Under the pieces are notes generated by a model that made no database searches, was not told where the DNA came from, and saw nothing but the letters and a program-made list of their open reading frames with translations. Of a stretch of 64,000 bases of DNA, positions 8,600 through 16,414 are shown piece after piece. How positions within the stretch are numbered: position 1 is the first letter of the stretch; every line of letters starts with the position of its first letter. The position numbers and the translations under genes are program-made. This DNA is from Roseiarcus sp963823165 (GTDB lineage Bacteria; Pseudomonadota; Alphaproteobacteria; Rhizobiales; Beijerinckiaceae): the NCBI GenBank assembly GCA_963823165.1, contig CAWGKV010000012.1, forward strand, positions 1 through 64,000, in the 5' to 3' direction.

Positions 8600-8683
8600 G
8601 AAGTGGAACCCCCGGGGAAAGAAGTGGAACTCCGGCGGAAAGAAGCGGAACCCCAGGGGAAGGAAAAGGAACTCCAGGGGAAG
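8600..8683. repeat. Four tandem 21-bp units, copy B
   Basis: Same four-unit order as copy A (gaagtgg, gaagtgg, gaagcgg, gaaaagg), followed by the tail 'gaacttccctgcatgaatt'. The plus-strand frame reads heptads such as GKEVEPP, GKEVELR, RKEAEPQ and GKEKELQ. It is in the same orientation as copy A, so the two form direct repeats around the restriction-modification gene and the sensor kinase. Confidence 0.85.
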
Positions 8684-9150
8684 GAACTTCCCTGCATGAA
8701 TTAAGCCTTTTCAAGGAGTTGCGCGCTCGGCGCAGTAACCGGATCTCGGGTGGTTGCGTCGGCGCCAACACTCCTGCCGGCGCGACGCGGCACGACCGCG
8801 CCGATCGATCGATGGCAACAGGCGGCGGATGGAACGTCTTCGGCGGAACCGGGCACTCGGCGCTCTCCATCAGAGGTGATAGAACATAAATAGTACATAC
8901 AGCGCAATGTTGTCAAGAAATTTTTTCGAGGGAGGAGACCCGACACGGGTTTCCTGCGTGGCCGCGTGTTCATCGGGCCGACCTTGATGGGCGGGAGACG
9001 TTCCCGCCGTCTGGCAGCCGGCGCAGCCAGGCGCCGAGCGTCAGAACTCTATCCACCAGAGAATATCGACCTTTAAGGGTTTCACGGCGCTCGACGTCGA
9101 CGACAACCACACGACAAAAGTGATCGCGATGACCGTGTGAGACCAGCCCC

Positions 9151-9189
9151 GTCATTGCGGGGCGAAGCCGAAGCTCGCTCCGCAATGAC
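9151..9189. repeat. REP-like palindrome
   Basis: GTCATTGCGG at 9151-9160 and CCGCAATGAC at 9180-9189 form perfect 10-base arms around 'ggcgaagccgaagctcgct'. A relative is at 29069-29129. This GTCATTGCG..CGCAATGAC type is a common extragenic palindrome in proteobacteria. Confidence 0.75.
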
Positions 9190-9237
9190 GGCGGGTGTGC
9201 TGGCGATGACGCCGACGACAAATCGTCCTTGCTCATT

Positions 9238-9255
9238 GTAATGTTATATTGTATG
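9238..9255 (+). promoter_or_regulatory. Zur-box-like site upstream of the COG0523 GTPase gene
   Basis: Reads GTAATGTTATATTGTATG. It aligns base for base with the sites at 11144-11161 and 13769-13786 read on the other strand; the shared core is ATGTTAT and the joint pattern RTWATGTTATRWTG. AT-rich dyads with this core are typical of alphaproteobacterial Zur operators. It lies about 265 bases before the gene, so the promoter probably has a long leader. Confidence 0.7.
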
Positions 9256-9521
9256 GTATCGGTCCCCCCCCCGGCCGCAGGCGTCGGGCCTCAATTCGAC
9301 GAAAAAGTCCAGCGTTGGTTGCAAAGTCCGGAACGAACCAAACAGGATTGAGCGCAGATGCGTCAACGCGAAGGCCATTGCCCCGAGCTTATAAGATAAG
9401 AATACGAATGGATTGTCCGCATCCTATTTCGGTAGGGGGAAGACCGTTGGCCTCTTTTAATCCTGCATGAACGCCTGAAGCGCCGTCAACGGGTCCAATT
9501 TTAAACAAACGGAGTGTAACT

Positions 9522-10502
9522 ATGAACTATGCTGTTCCCGTTACGGTTCTGACCGGCTTTCTCGGCGCGGGAAAGACGACTCTGCTCAATCGTATCCTCA
9601 CCGAAAAACATGGCAAGCGATATGCCGTCATCGTCAATGAGTTCGGCGAGATCGGCATCGACAACGACTTGATCGTCGATGCGGAGGAAGAGATTTTTGA
9701 GATGAACAATGGTTGCATCTGCTGCACCGTGCGCGGCGATCTCATCAGGATCATCGAAGGGTTGATGAAGCGAAAGGGATCGTTCGACGGCATTCTCATC
9801 GAAACGACTGGCCTTGCGGACCCCGCGCCGGTGGCTCAGACCTTCTTTGTCGACGAAGACGTCCGCAGAAGCACGAAGCTCGATGCGATCGTGACTGTGG
9901 TCGACGCCAAACATCTCATCAGCCAACTCGGAACCGCCCACGAGGCGCAAGAACAGGTCGCCTTCGCGGACATTGTCGTTATCAACAAGACCGATCTCGT
10001 GAGCCCGAGCGAACTCTTGGCGATCAAAGGCCGAATACGCGCCATGAATCCGACCACGATCATTCACGAAACTGAGCGATGCGCAATTGCGCTCGATCAG
10101 GTTCTGCAGCGCGACGCGTTCAGCCTCGACCGGATCCTCGAGGTGGAACCCGATTTTCTCGAAGGCGAGCACGCGCATGAGCACGACGAAGGCGTGACCA
10201 GCCTCTCGCTCACGAGCGACCGCCCATTAGACCCGACGCTGTTTTTGCCGTGGATTCAGGATGTGACGCAAAAGCTCGGAGTCGACATCATGCGGATGAA
10301 AGGCATCATCGCTTTCAACAATGATCCCGATCGATTTGTCGTCCAGGCCGTTCACATGCTGCTGGAAGGCGGTCACCAGCGTCCATGGAGGGACGACGAG
10401 AGTCGTGTGTCGCGGATTGTCTTTATCGGTCGCAATTTGCCCAAGGACGTACTGAGGGAGGGCTTTGGCGGCGTGACGTCGCCCGAGGTCGAAGTCCCTT
10501 GA
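9522..10502 (+). CDS. COG0523 (CobW/ZigA-type) metal-chaperone GTPase
   Basis: A 326-aa G3E-family GTPase. Walker A is GFLGAGKTT at the N-terminus, the metal-binding motif GCICC (CxCC) is at about residue 66, and the guanine-specificity NKTD at about 158. A His/Glu stretch HAHEHDE lies near residue 225, followed by a CobW C-terminal domain. Members next to zur usually insert or ration zinc when it is scarce. The start ATG follows a GGAG ribosome site ('cggagtgtaact'). The Zur-box-like site 265 bases upstream and the position beside zur and znu support a zinc role. It is convergent with zur. Which client protein it serves cannot be told from sequence. Confidence 0.9.
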   Translation: MNYAVPVTVLTGFLGAGKTTLLNRILTEKHGKRYAVIVNEFGEIGIDNDLIVDAEEEIFEMNNGCICCTVRGDLIRIIEGLMKRKGSFDGILIETTGLADPAPVAQTFFVDEDVRRSTKLDAIVTVVDAKHLISQLGTAHEAQEQVAFADIVVINKTDLVSPSELLAIKGRIRAMNPTTIIHETERCAIALDQVLQRDAFSLDRILEVEPDFLEGEHAHEHDEGVTSLSLTSDRPLDPTLFLPWIQDVTQKLGVDIMRMKGIIAFNNDPDRFVVQAVHMLLEGGHQRPWRDDESRVSRIVFIGRNLPKDVLREGFGGVTSPEVEVP

Positions 10503-10539
10503 ATTATCGTCATGCGGAGGGTTTCCTACCCGCACGAAG

Positions 10540-11088
10540 CTAAGCCGGGCCGCCTTCGACAGGGGCTACAGGTTCGTCATGGAGTTTCGGCCCCCTTGTG
10601 CGATCGTCGACCGTCGCGGCGCATTCTCGGCAGAGCCCTTGCAACTCGACCATTTGTCGATGCGGCGCAAAGCCCGCCCGCGCCGCCATCTCCTGCAACC
10701 GGCGGTCGAGCCCCACGTCCTCGATTTCGTCGCTGCGTCCACACTTCTCGCACAGGAGCAACACGCCGTGGTGCGCGTGACCGAGGTGCTCGCAGGGCGC
10801 GTAGGCGTTGCGGCTTTCGATTTTGTAAACAAAGCCGTGGTCGAGGAAAAACTCCAGCGTCCGGTAGACCGTCGGCGGCGCGATCTGCTTACCCTCTAGC
10901 CGCGCGAGTCGTTCGATGATCGCATAGGCGCCCAGCGGGCCCGAGCTTTCGCCCAAAATGGTCAGGACGCGCCGACGCAACGGCGTCAAATGCAAGCCCT
11001 GTCGAGCGCAAACGCTCTCGACCTGCCGCTGCCAGGCGACCGAGGCGCGCTCATGGTCACTGTCCATCGATGTCATCGCTTCATTCAT
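10540..11088 (-). CDS. zur: Zinc uptake regulator Zur (Fur family)
   Basis: A 182-aa Fur-family repressor. The winged helix includes LTPLRRRVLTIL and PPTVYRTLEFF; the metal/dimer domain has HLGHAHHGVLLLCEKCG and a second Cys pair LCREC, giving the structural CxxC...CxxC site. When zinc is bound it should repress uptake genes. It is divergent from znuA with a Zur-box-like site in between, and convergent with the COG0523 GTPase gene. The gene context (znuACB) is the reason for calling it Zur rather than Fur. The C-terminal 25 residues after the second Cys pair are a variable tail. Confidence 0.92.
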   Translation of the reverse strand: MNEAMTSMDSDHERASVAWQRQVESVCARQGLHLTPLRRRVLTILGESSGPLGAYAIIERLARLEGKQIAPPTVYRTLEFFLDHGFVYKIESRNAYAPCEHLGHAHHGVLLLCEKCGRSDEIEDVGLDRRLQEMAARAGFAPHRQMVELQGLCRECAATVDDRTRGPKLHDEPVAPVEGGPA

Positions 11089-11143
11089 ACCACGCCTTGG
11101 GGCAGCGCTCAGTCACATTCCTGCGCGGGTGCGCTTGCCGTGT

Positions 11144-11161
11144 GTAGCATTATAACATAAC
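11144..11161. promoter_or_regulatory. Zur-box-like site between zur and znuA
   Basis: GTAGCATTATAACATAAC, the reverse-strand match of the site at 9238 (core ATGTTAT on minus). It lies 56 bases from the zur start and about 50 from the znuA start, so one site could control both. The minus strand also contains TATAAT (11154-11149), a plausible -10 for zur. Confidence 0.75.
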
Positions 11162-11212
11162 AAGCGCCTGTCGCGCCGATAATGGCGCTCAAACTCAACC
11201 GAGGGTTTGTCC

Positions 11213-12082
11213 ATGACCAGAAAACTTGCGTTTTTCGCGGCGCTGACGCTGGCCGCCATGACCGCGCCGGCCTTCGCCGACCCTGTCAAGGTCGTGGCGG
11301 CTGAAAATTTCTATGGCGACATGGCGAGCCAGGTCGGCGGCGCCAACGTCGCGGTGACCAGCATCTTGAGCAACCCGGACGACGACCCGCACCTGTTCGA
11401 GGCGAGCCCGGACACCGCCAAGGCCCTGACCGACGCCAAGGTCGTGATCGTCAACGGCGTCGACTACGACCCCTGGATGGAGAAGCTGCTCGGCGCCCAT
11501 AAGTCGCCCGGCCGCAAGGTGATCATCGTCGGCCAGTTGGTCGGCCGCAAGCCCGGCGACAACCCGCACCTCTGGTACGATCCGGCCTATATGAAGGCCG
11601 CCGCCAAGGCCCTAGCCGCCGATCTGGACGCCGTCGATCCGGCGCACAAGGCGGATTATGAACAGGGCTACGCCAAGTTCGTCGAGTCCCTGAAGCCCAT
11701 CGATGAGAAGATCGCCGACCTCAAGAAGAGATTCGCCGGTCAGCCGATCACCGCGTCCGAGCCGGTGTTCGGCTACCAGGCGGGGCTGATCGGTCTCAAG
11801 GTCCACAACGAGAAATACGCGCTCGCAATCATGAACAACGCCGAGCCGACCCCCTCGGAAGTGGCGGGCTTCGAGAACGACCTCAAGGGCCACAAAGTCA
11901 AAGTCATGATGTACAACGCGCAGGCGAGCGAGCCCGCGGTCGGCAAGCTCGTGCAGATGGCCAAGGACAACGGCATTCCGGTCGTCGGCGTCTCCGAGAC
12001 CGAGCCGTCGAACTCGACCTATCAGAACTGGATGATGGGGCAGCTCGACGCGCTCGAAAAGGCGCTTTCCAGCGGCGCCTAG
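11213..12082 (+). CDS. znuA: Zinc ABC transporter substrate-binding protein
   Basis: A 289-aa periplasmic cluster A-I solute-binding protein. ATG 11213 is preferred over TTG 11207 because GAGGG lies seven bases upstream. The signal peptide runs from MTRKLAFF to about AFADP. Metal-site histidines occur in DDDPHLFE and NPHLWYDP, with acidic partners in the C-terminal lobe (GVSETEP). It lacks the long His-rich loop of classic ZnuA, so it resembles the ZnuA/AztC-like short forms; manganese binding cannot be excluded by sequence, but Zur context favours zinc. First gene of znuA-znuC-znuB; znuC begins five bases after its stop. Confidence 0.92.
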   Translation: MTRKLAFFAALTLAAMTAPAFADPVKVVAAENFYGDMASQVGGANVAVTSILSNPDDDPHLFEASPDTAKALTDAKVVIVNGVDYDPWMEKLLGAHKSPGRKVIIVGQLVGRKPGDNPHLWYDPAYMKAAAKALAADLDAVDPAHKADYEQGYAKFVESLKPIDEKIADLKKRFAGQPITASEPVFGYQAGLIGLKVHNEKYALAIMNNAEPTPSEVAGFENDLKGHKVKVMMYNAQASEPAVGKLVQMAKDNGIPVVGVSETEPSNSTYQNWMMGQLDALEKALSSGA

Positions 12083-12086
12083 ACTA

Positions 12087-12920
12087 GTGACCGCACTGCG
12101 CTTCGATCGCGCGACGATCAGGCTCGGCCGCCGGGACATCCTCTCGGCGGTCAGCTTCGCCGTTCAGGACGGCGAATTCGTCGGCATGCTGGGCGCCAAC
12201 GGCGCCGGCAAGACCACCTTGATGCGCGCCGTGCTCGGCCTCGTTCCGGCGGCCTCGGGCGCCGTCAGCGTGTTCGACCGGCCGGCGAGGCGCGGCAACG
12301 CCTCCATCGGCTTCATGCCGCAGAACCGCGGCGCCGTCGCTGGGTCGAGGCTCACCGGCTGGGACGTCGTCGCCAGCGCGGCGATCGGCGGCCGCTTCGG
12401 CTTTGTCCGGCTCGACAAGGCGACGCGGCGCGAGATCGACTGGGCGCTCGACGAAGTGGGCGCGCGGGAATTCGCCCGGCGGTCGATCGGCGAACTGTCG
12501 GGCGGCGAGCGGCAGCTCGTGCTGTTGAGCCAGGCGTTGCTCGGCCGGCCGCGCCTGCTGCTGCTCGACGAGCCGCTGATCTCGCTCGACCCGGCGCACC
12601 AGAAGAGCGTGGTCGAAATCGCGCGCCGCGTGTGCGACGACCTCAAGGTCGCCATCCTGTTCAGCGCCCACGAGCTCAACCCGCTGGTCAACGCGATCGA
12701 TCGGGTACTCTACCTCGGGGGCGGCGCGGCGGTCATCGGCCCGGTCGACGAGGTGGTCACAGGCCCCGTCCTATCCCGTCTCTATGGCGCCTCGATCGAA
12801 GTCATTCGCGTCAAGAACCGCTACTTCGTCATGGCGGGCGACGTCGATATCGAGCGCGACGCACATCGCCACGACGAAGCCCACGGCCACTCGCACGATC
12901 ACGACAGCGCCCATGTTTGA
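12087..12920 (+). CDS. znuC: Zinc ABC transporter ATP-binding protein
   Basis: A 277-aa ABC ATPase starting at GTG 12087. Walker A is GANGAGKTT (about residue 36), the Q-loop MPQNRG, the signature LSGGERQ (about 138) and Walker B LLLLDEP followed by a switch His in FSAHEL. The C-terminus ends in a His-rich tail (HRHDEAHGHSHDHDSAH), which could sense or buffer zinc on the cytoplasmic side. Its stop overlaps the znuB start by eight bases, indicating coupled translation. Confidence 0.93.
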   Translation: MTALRFDRATIRLGRRDILSAVSFAVQDGEFVGMLGANGAGKTTLMRAVLGLVPAASGAVSVFDRPARRGNASIGFMPQNRGAVAGSRLTGWDVVASAAIGGRFGFVRLDKATRREIDWALDEVGAREFARRSIGELSGGERQLVLLSQALLGRPRLLLLDEPLISLDPAHQKSVVEIARRVCDDLKVAILFSAHELNPLVNAIDRVLYLGGGAAVIGPVDEVVTGPVLSRLYGASIEVIRVKNRYFVMAGDVDIERDAHRHDEAHGHSHDHDSAHV

Positions 12921-13785
12921 ATACGATTTCATGCGCACCGCTTTCGCCGCGTCCGGCATTGCGGCCGTGCTGGCAGGGACGGTCGGCTTCTTCCTCGTCC
13001 TGCGCGGCCAGACTTTCGCCGGCCACGCGCTTTCGCACGTCGGATTCACCGGGGCGACGGGCGCCGTCCTTTTCGGCCTCTCTCCGTTCGTGGGGCTCGT
13101 AGGCTTCACCCTGGTGACGGGCGTCGCCATGGGCCTTTTCGGCGAGAAACTCGCGGAGCGCGACGTGGCGATCGGCATGATGCTGTCGCTCGCCCTCGGC
13201 CTCGGCCTCCTCTTCCTGCACTTCTATACGTCGGCGGCGACCCAGGCCGCCGCGCTGTTGTTCGGCAACGTGCTCGGCGTCGACTCGTCGGCGCTGGTCA
13301 GCCTCTTCCTGCTCGCGGTCGCAAGCCTTGTCGGGCTGGCGCTGATCGGCCGCCCGCTCCTCTTCGCCTCCCTCCAGCCGGAACTGGCCGAGGCGCGCGG
13401 CGTGCCGCTGCGCTTCGTCTCGTCGGCGTTTCTCGCGATCGTCGCGGTCGCAGTGGCCGAATGCGCCCAGATCGTCGGCGTGCTCCTGGTGTTCACGCTA
13501 ATGGTCGGGCCAGCCGCGGCGGCGCAAAACGTCTCGCGCCGGCTGTGGGCCGGCATTTTTCTGGCGGCAGGTCTCTCGTTTGCCGAGGCGTGGGGCGGTT
13601 TGACGCTCGCCTGGTACACCAACTGGCCGACGAGCTTCTGGATCACGGCGCTGTCGGGAATTGTATTCCTCGCCAGCCTTGGCGCTCGCTCGGTTGGTTT
13701 GTCGGCCGGGCAGCCGAATGGGTGGATCTTGCTGCGTCGCTTCGCGGCTGCGGGACCAGGTAAGCAACACGACATCATAACATAA
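12913..13785 (+). CDS. znuB: Zinc ABC transporter permease
   Basis: A 290-aa ABC-3 family inner-membrane permease with about eight hydrophobic segments. The true start is ATG 12913 (MFEYDFMRTAF), inside the 3' end of znuC; a longer frame upstream is a shadow of znuC. Conserved family sequence includes FFLVLRGQTFAGHALSHVGFTGA and AECAQIVGVLLVF (only short parts quoted). Its last codons (GAC ATC ATA ACA TAA) are part of the Zur-box-like site in front of the porin gene. Confidence 0.92.
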   Translation: MFEYDFMRTAFAASGIAAVLAGTVGFFLVLRGQTFAGHALSHVGFTGATGAVLFGLSPFVGLVGFTLVTGVAMGLFGEKLAERDVAIGMMLSLALGLGLLFLHFYTSAATQAAALLFGNVLGVDSSALVSLFLLAVASLVGLALIGRPLLFASLQPELAEARGVPLRFVSSAFLAIVAVAVAECAQIVGVLLVFTLMVGPAAAAQNVSRRLWAGIFLAAGLSFAEAWGGLTLAWYTNWPTSFWITALSGIVFLASLGARSVGLSAGQPNGWILLRRFAAAGPGKQHDIIT

Positions 13786-13786
13786 T
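13769..13786. promoter_or_regulatory. Zur-box-like site overlapping the znuB stop, before the porin gene
   Basis: ACGACATCATAACATAAT. On the minus strand it matches the other two sites (ATTATGTTATGATG). It covers the znuB stop codon (13783-13785) and ends 16 bases before the porin ATG. CATAAT (13781-13786) could serve as a -10, so a bound repressor would block a local promoter and might also impede read-through from znuACB. Confidence 0.65.
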
Positions 13787-13802
13787 TTGACGGAGTTGTG
13801 AG

Positions 13803-15452
13803 ATGAGGGGAGCATCAGCCCAGAGATATCCTCGCGCTGCACTCCTCCCGATGAGCCTGTCGCGGGCTGCTCTCGTTGGCTACCCCCTCATGACCGGTTT
13901 CGCATCCGCGATGGCAGCCGTTTGTCCTGCCGGCGTCGCTTTCGCGGACCCGATTCCACTCCCGGCGCTCGCGCCGCCTGCAGCGGAATCCCCAGACCTG
14001 TCGCGAATCGCTGCAGCGCTTCCAGCTGACCTTTGGAGCCTCCTCGATCCGGTTCCCGGGGGCTTTCAACAGCCGACTCAGCCGCTCTTGCGGGCGGAAG
14101 CGACAGCGCCCTCAAGCGCGCCGGCCCAAGCGGGTTCCTTTGGCGTTTTCAGCGGGGTTTGGGACGGTCAGACCATGCTCGGCGACATGGGGGGCCTGAG
14201 GCCTGCCCTGGCCAAATACGGCGTCACGCTGAATCTGATCGAGAACGCCGAGACGTTCGGCAATCTGACTGGCGGCGTCCGGCAGGGCTTCGAAGTGAAC
14301 GGGCTCACGATTGCGTCGATGCGACTGGACGCCCAGAAAGCATTCGGTTTGACCGGTGGCGCCTTCAACGTCAGCGGCCTACAAATCTGGGGCGGCAATC
14401 TGACCGCGAACAATCTCCTTATCCTGCAGACTCTGACCAACATCGAGGCCCCCGTCGGGATTCGACTTTGGGAACTGTGGTACCTGCAGAAATTTGGCGA
14501 CAAGTTCGACATCAAGATCGGCGAACAGAGCATCGACCAGGAATTCATCATCAGTGACAGCTCGGCCGTTTTTCTCAACGCGACGATGGGTTGGCCGGCG
14601 CTTCCCGCGGTGGACTTGCCGGGCGGCGGCCCCGCCTATCCGCTCGCGGGGTTGGGCGTTCGGGCGCGGGCCGAAGTGACGGACAACGTGACCGTGCTCG
14701 CCGCCCTTCTGAACGGCAGCCCGATCCCGAGAAATTCGCCCGATACGCCGGCCAGCAATCCCCACGGGGTGAGCTTTCCGCTCGACACCGGCGTTCTGGC
14801 GATCGCCGAATTCCAATTCAAGCTCCCCGGGTCGACCAACTCGGCAAAGGCGAAGAACGAAAGTCAGCTTCCGGGCACGTACAAGATCGGCGCCTGGTAC
14901 GACGGCTACGGCTTCGACGACCAGCAATACGACACCATCGGCCTGCCCCTCGCCAGTCCCAACAGCAACGGGATCCCGGCCACACATCACGGCAATTTTT
15001 CAATCTACGGGGTGATGGACCAGACGATTTGGGTCTCCAAGGACAATTCCAAACGCAAATTGAATGTCTTCTTCCGACCGATGTTCACGCCGTTCCAGAA
15101 CCGAAACCTCGTCAACTTCACCTTTGACGCCGGCCTGACGACGTACGGACCGTTCCCGATGCGCGACGACGACACCTTCGGCGTCGGCCTAGGCGTCGCG
15201 CGGGCCAGCAACAGCGCGTCCGGCTACGACAGGGACCTGCAATTCTACCAGCCTGGGGTCTATACGCCCATACGGAGCAACGAGACGTTTTTTGAGGCAA
15301 CCTATCAATTTCAGGTGGCGCCGTGGTGGCAAATTCAGCCCGACCTCCAGTACGTGATCAATCCGGGCGCCGGGATCGCCAACCCTGACGATCCGAATCA
15401 GAAGCTCAAGAACGAATTCGTGATCGGCCTTCGCACGAACATTACGTTTTGA
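13803..15452 (+). CDS. OprB-family outer-membrane porin, probably zinc-regulated
   Basis: A 549-aa protein. The N-terminus has a long positive and hydrophobic leader ending near VAFADP (signal peptide), then a Pro/Ala-rich linker. From about residue 110 ('GVFSGVWDGQTMLGDMGG') to the end it matches carbohydrate-selective porin OprB: LWELWYLQKFGDKFDIKIG, FRPMFTPFQ and a terminal aromatic residue (NITF) as in beta-barrel proteins. OprB porins are usually linked to sugar uptake; here no sugar genes are near. Instead it follows znuB and a Zur-box-like site, so I infer a channel that helps zinc cross the outer membrane when it is scarce. Start ATG 13803 has GGAG upstream. Confidence 0.85.
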   Translation: MRGASAQRYPRAALLPMSLSRAALVGYPLMTGFASAMAAVCPAGVAFADPIPLPALAPPAAESPDLSRIAAALPADLWSLLDPVPGGFQQPTQPLLRAEATAPSSAPAQAGSFGVFSGVWDGQTMLGDMGGLRPALAKYGVTLNLIENAETFGNLTGGVRQGFEVNGLTIASMRLDAQKAFGLTGGAFNVSGLQIWGGNLTANNLLILQTLTNIEAPVGIRLWELWYLQKFGDKFDIKIGEQSIDQEFIISDSSAVFLNATMGWPALPAVDLPGGGPAYPLAGLGVRARAEVTDNVTVLAALLNGSPIPRNSPDTPASNPHGVSFPLDTGVLAIAEFQFKLPGSTNSAKAKNESQLPGTYKIGAWYDGYGFDDQQYDTIGLPLASPNSNGIPATHHGNFSIYGVMDQTIWVSKDNSKRKLNVFFRPMFTPFQNRNLVNFTFDAGLTTYGPFPMRDDDTFGVGLGVARASNSASGYDRDLQFYQPGVYTPIRSNETFFEATYQFQVAPWWQIQPDLQYVINPGAGIANPDDPNQKLKNEFVIGLRTNITF

Positions 15453-15661
15453 GGTTCCTGCGCCCCGAGGTGAGTTGCGTAACGATGGCCGGTTCAACGC
15501 GGACTGTCTTGAAGGAGCGGAAGACGCGCTCGACCCCATTGATAGGCTTGTAGGCGGAACAGTGCTTGACGCCAGAAGCCTACCGAAGCCGCCGGGTCCC
15601 GCACCGACAAGAACACCAATTCCGTAAATAAATTGAGCTGGTTGGCGTTTCTGGGCGGACG

Positions 15662-16021
15662 CTAGCCGGCGACCGTCTCGAGCGGTCCATGATCGTCGCA
15701 ATGGTCGCCGTGCGGATGATGGAGCCGGCCCTCGACCAGATAGTCGGTGTGATCGCCATGCGGCACGGCGGGATGACCGCAGTGCGGGCCGTGAACGTGC
15801 CCGGCCTCGTGGCCCGTGTGCCCGAACTTCGGCGTGCATTGGTTCTGGTTTCGGTCGCTGACCTCGATCACGTGCTCGTCAACGCCGTCGCTGTCCGGGC
15901 GGTGCAAATGGCCGTCATGCAGATAGTCGACGTGGTCGCCGTGCTTGACGCCGATATGTCCGCACCCCGGACCATGATGATGGGGATGTTCTTTCGCGGT
16001 GAGATGCGTATGGCCGGTCAT
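15662..16021 (-). CDS. His-rich metal-binding protein with two internal repeats
   Basis: A 119-aa cytoplasmic protein (no signal peptide) with about a quarter histidine. Two repeats share the pattern HxHGPxCGHxxVxHGDHxDYLxxGxLHxP: one starts at residue about 12 (HPHHHGPGCGHIGVKHGDH) and one at about 73 (HVHGPHCGHPAVPHGDH). Each repeat has one Cys. It is 30 bases downstream of the ArsR gene in the same direction, so probably one operon. It may buffer or chaperone zinc or a similar divalent ion. I do not know a defined biochemical function for this family. Confidence 0.8.
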   Translation of the reverse strand: MTGHTHLTAKEHPHHHGPGCGHIGVKHGDHVDYLHDGHLHRPDSDGVDEHVIEVSDRNQNQCTPKFGHTGHEAGHVHGPHCGHPAVPHGDHTDYLVEGRLHHPHGDHCDDHGPLETVAG

Positions 16022-16051
16022 TCGAGTTTCCTTTCCTTCGGTTGAGGCGGT

Positions 16052-16414
16052 TCAGTCCATCTCGCAGGCGTGCGCCACCGCATTGTCCACGAGGTTGAGA
16101 ACGTGCGTGTCGGCGATGGCGTAGATCGCCATTTGTCCCGCGCGCCGGCGGTTGACCAACCGGGCGGCGAGCAGAACCTTCAGCCGCGCCGACATGGTCT
16201 GCATCTTCTCCTGCTCCAATTCGGCCAGTTGGCCGACATTGAGCTCTCCTTCCGCCAGGCGGATCAGGACGCGAAGCCTGTGCGGGTCGGCCAAGGCGCG
16301 CAGGATCTCCGCTGCCGCCTCAAGCTGACGCTGGTCAGGCTCTCCCCGCATCGAGTCCGTCTCGCGAGCTCCGATATTCCATTGATCCATGGAGTATTTG
16401 CTTTTGTCTGTCAA
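16052..16414 (-). CDS. ArsR/SmtB-family metal sensor with a complete alpha-5 zinc site
   Basis: An ArsR-type winged-helix repressor of 120 aa if TTG 16414 is used; ATG 16390 or ATG 16351 (MRGEPDQRQ) are alternatives. The TTG belongs to a TTGACA that could instead be a -35 box. The DNA-binding region is NVGQLAELEQEKMQTMSARLKVL. The last helix reads DTHVLNLVDNAVAHACE, that is D-x-H-x10-H-x2-E, exactly the spacing of the SmtB/CzrA alpha-5 zinc site (D104, H106, H117, E120 in SmtB). It should release DNA when zinc is high and so de-repress the His-rich protein gene behind it. Confidence 0.88.
   Translation of the reverse strand: MTDKSKYSMDQWNIGARETDSMRGEPDQRQLEAAAEILRALADPHRLRVLIRLAEGELNVGQLAELEQEKMQTMSARLKVLLAARLVNRRRAGQMAIYAIADTHVLNLVDNAVAHACEMD

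Larger units (their letters stand above)
8477..9521. other. Intergenic region of about 1 kb with repeats and a Zur-box-like site
   Basis: I find no convincing gene. ORFs here are shadows of the 21-bp repeat (8600-8683) or low-quality frames. Contents: the repeat; an isolated GAAC-N7-GTAC motif (8882-8896) that resembles an alphaproteobacterial SOS box with one mismatch; a palindromic extragenic repeat (9151-9189); and a Zur-box-like site (9238-9255) followed by a leader of about 265 bases before the COG0523 GTPase gene. A 73-codon ORF at 9249-9470 lies in that leader but looks spurious. Confidence 0.6.

Noticed and set aside
9249..9470. 73-codon ORF after the Zur-box-like site
   Set aside because: No ribosome site, no known sequence, low-complexity start; more likely an untranslated leader of the GTPase gene.
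12164..12691. Minus-strand ORFs opposite znuC
   Set aside because: Shadow frames; znuC has complete ABC motifs.
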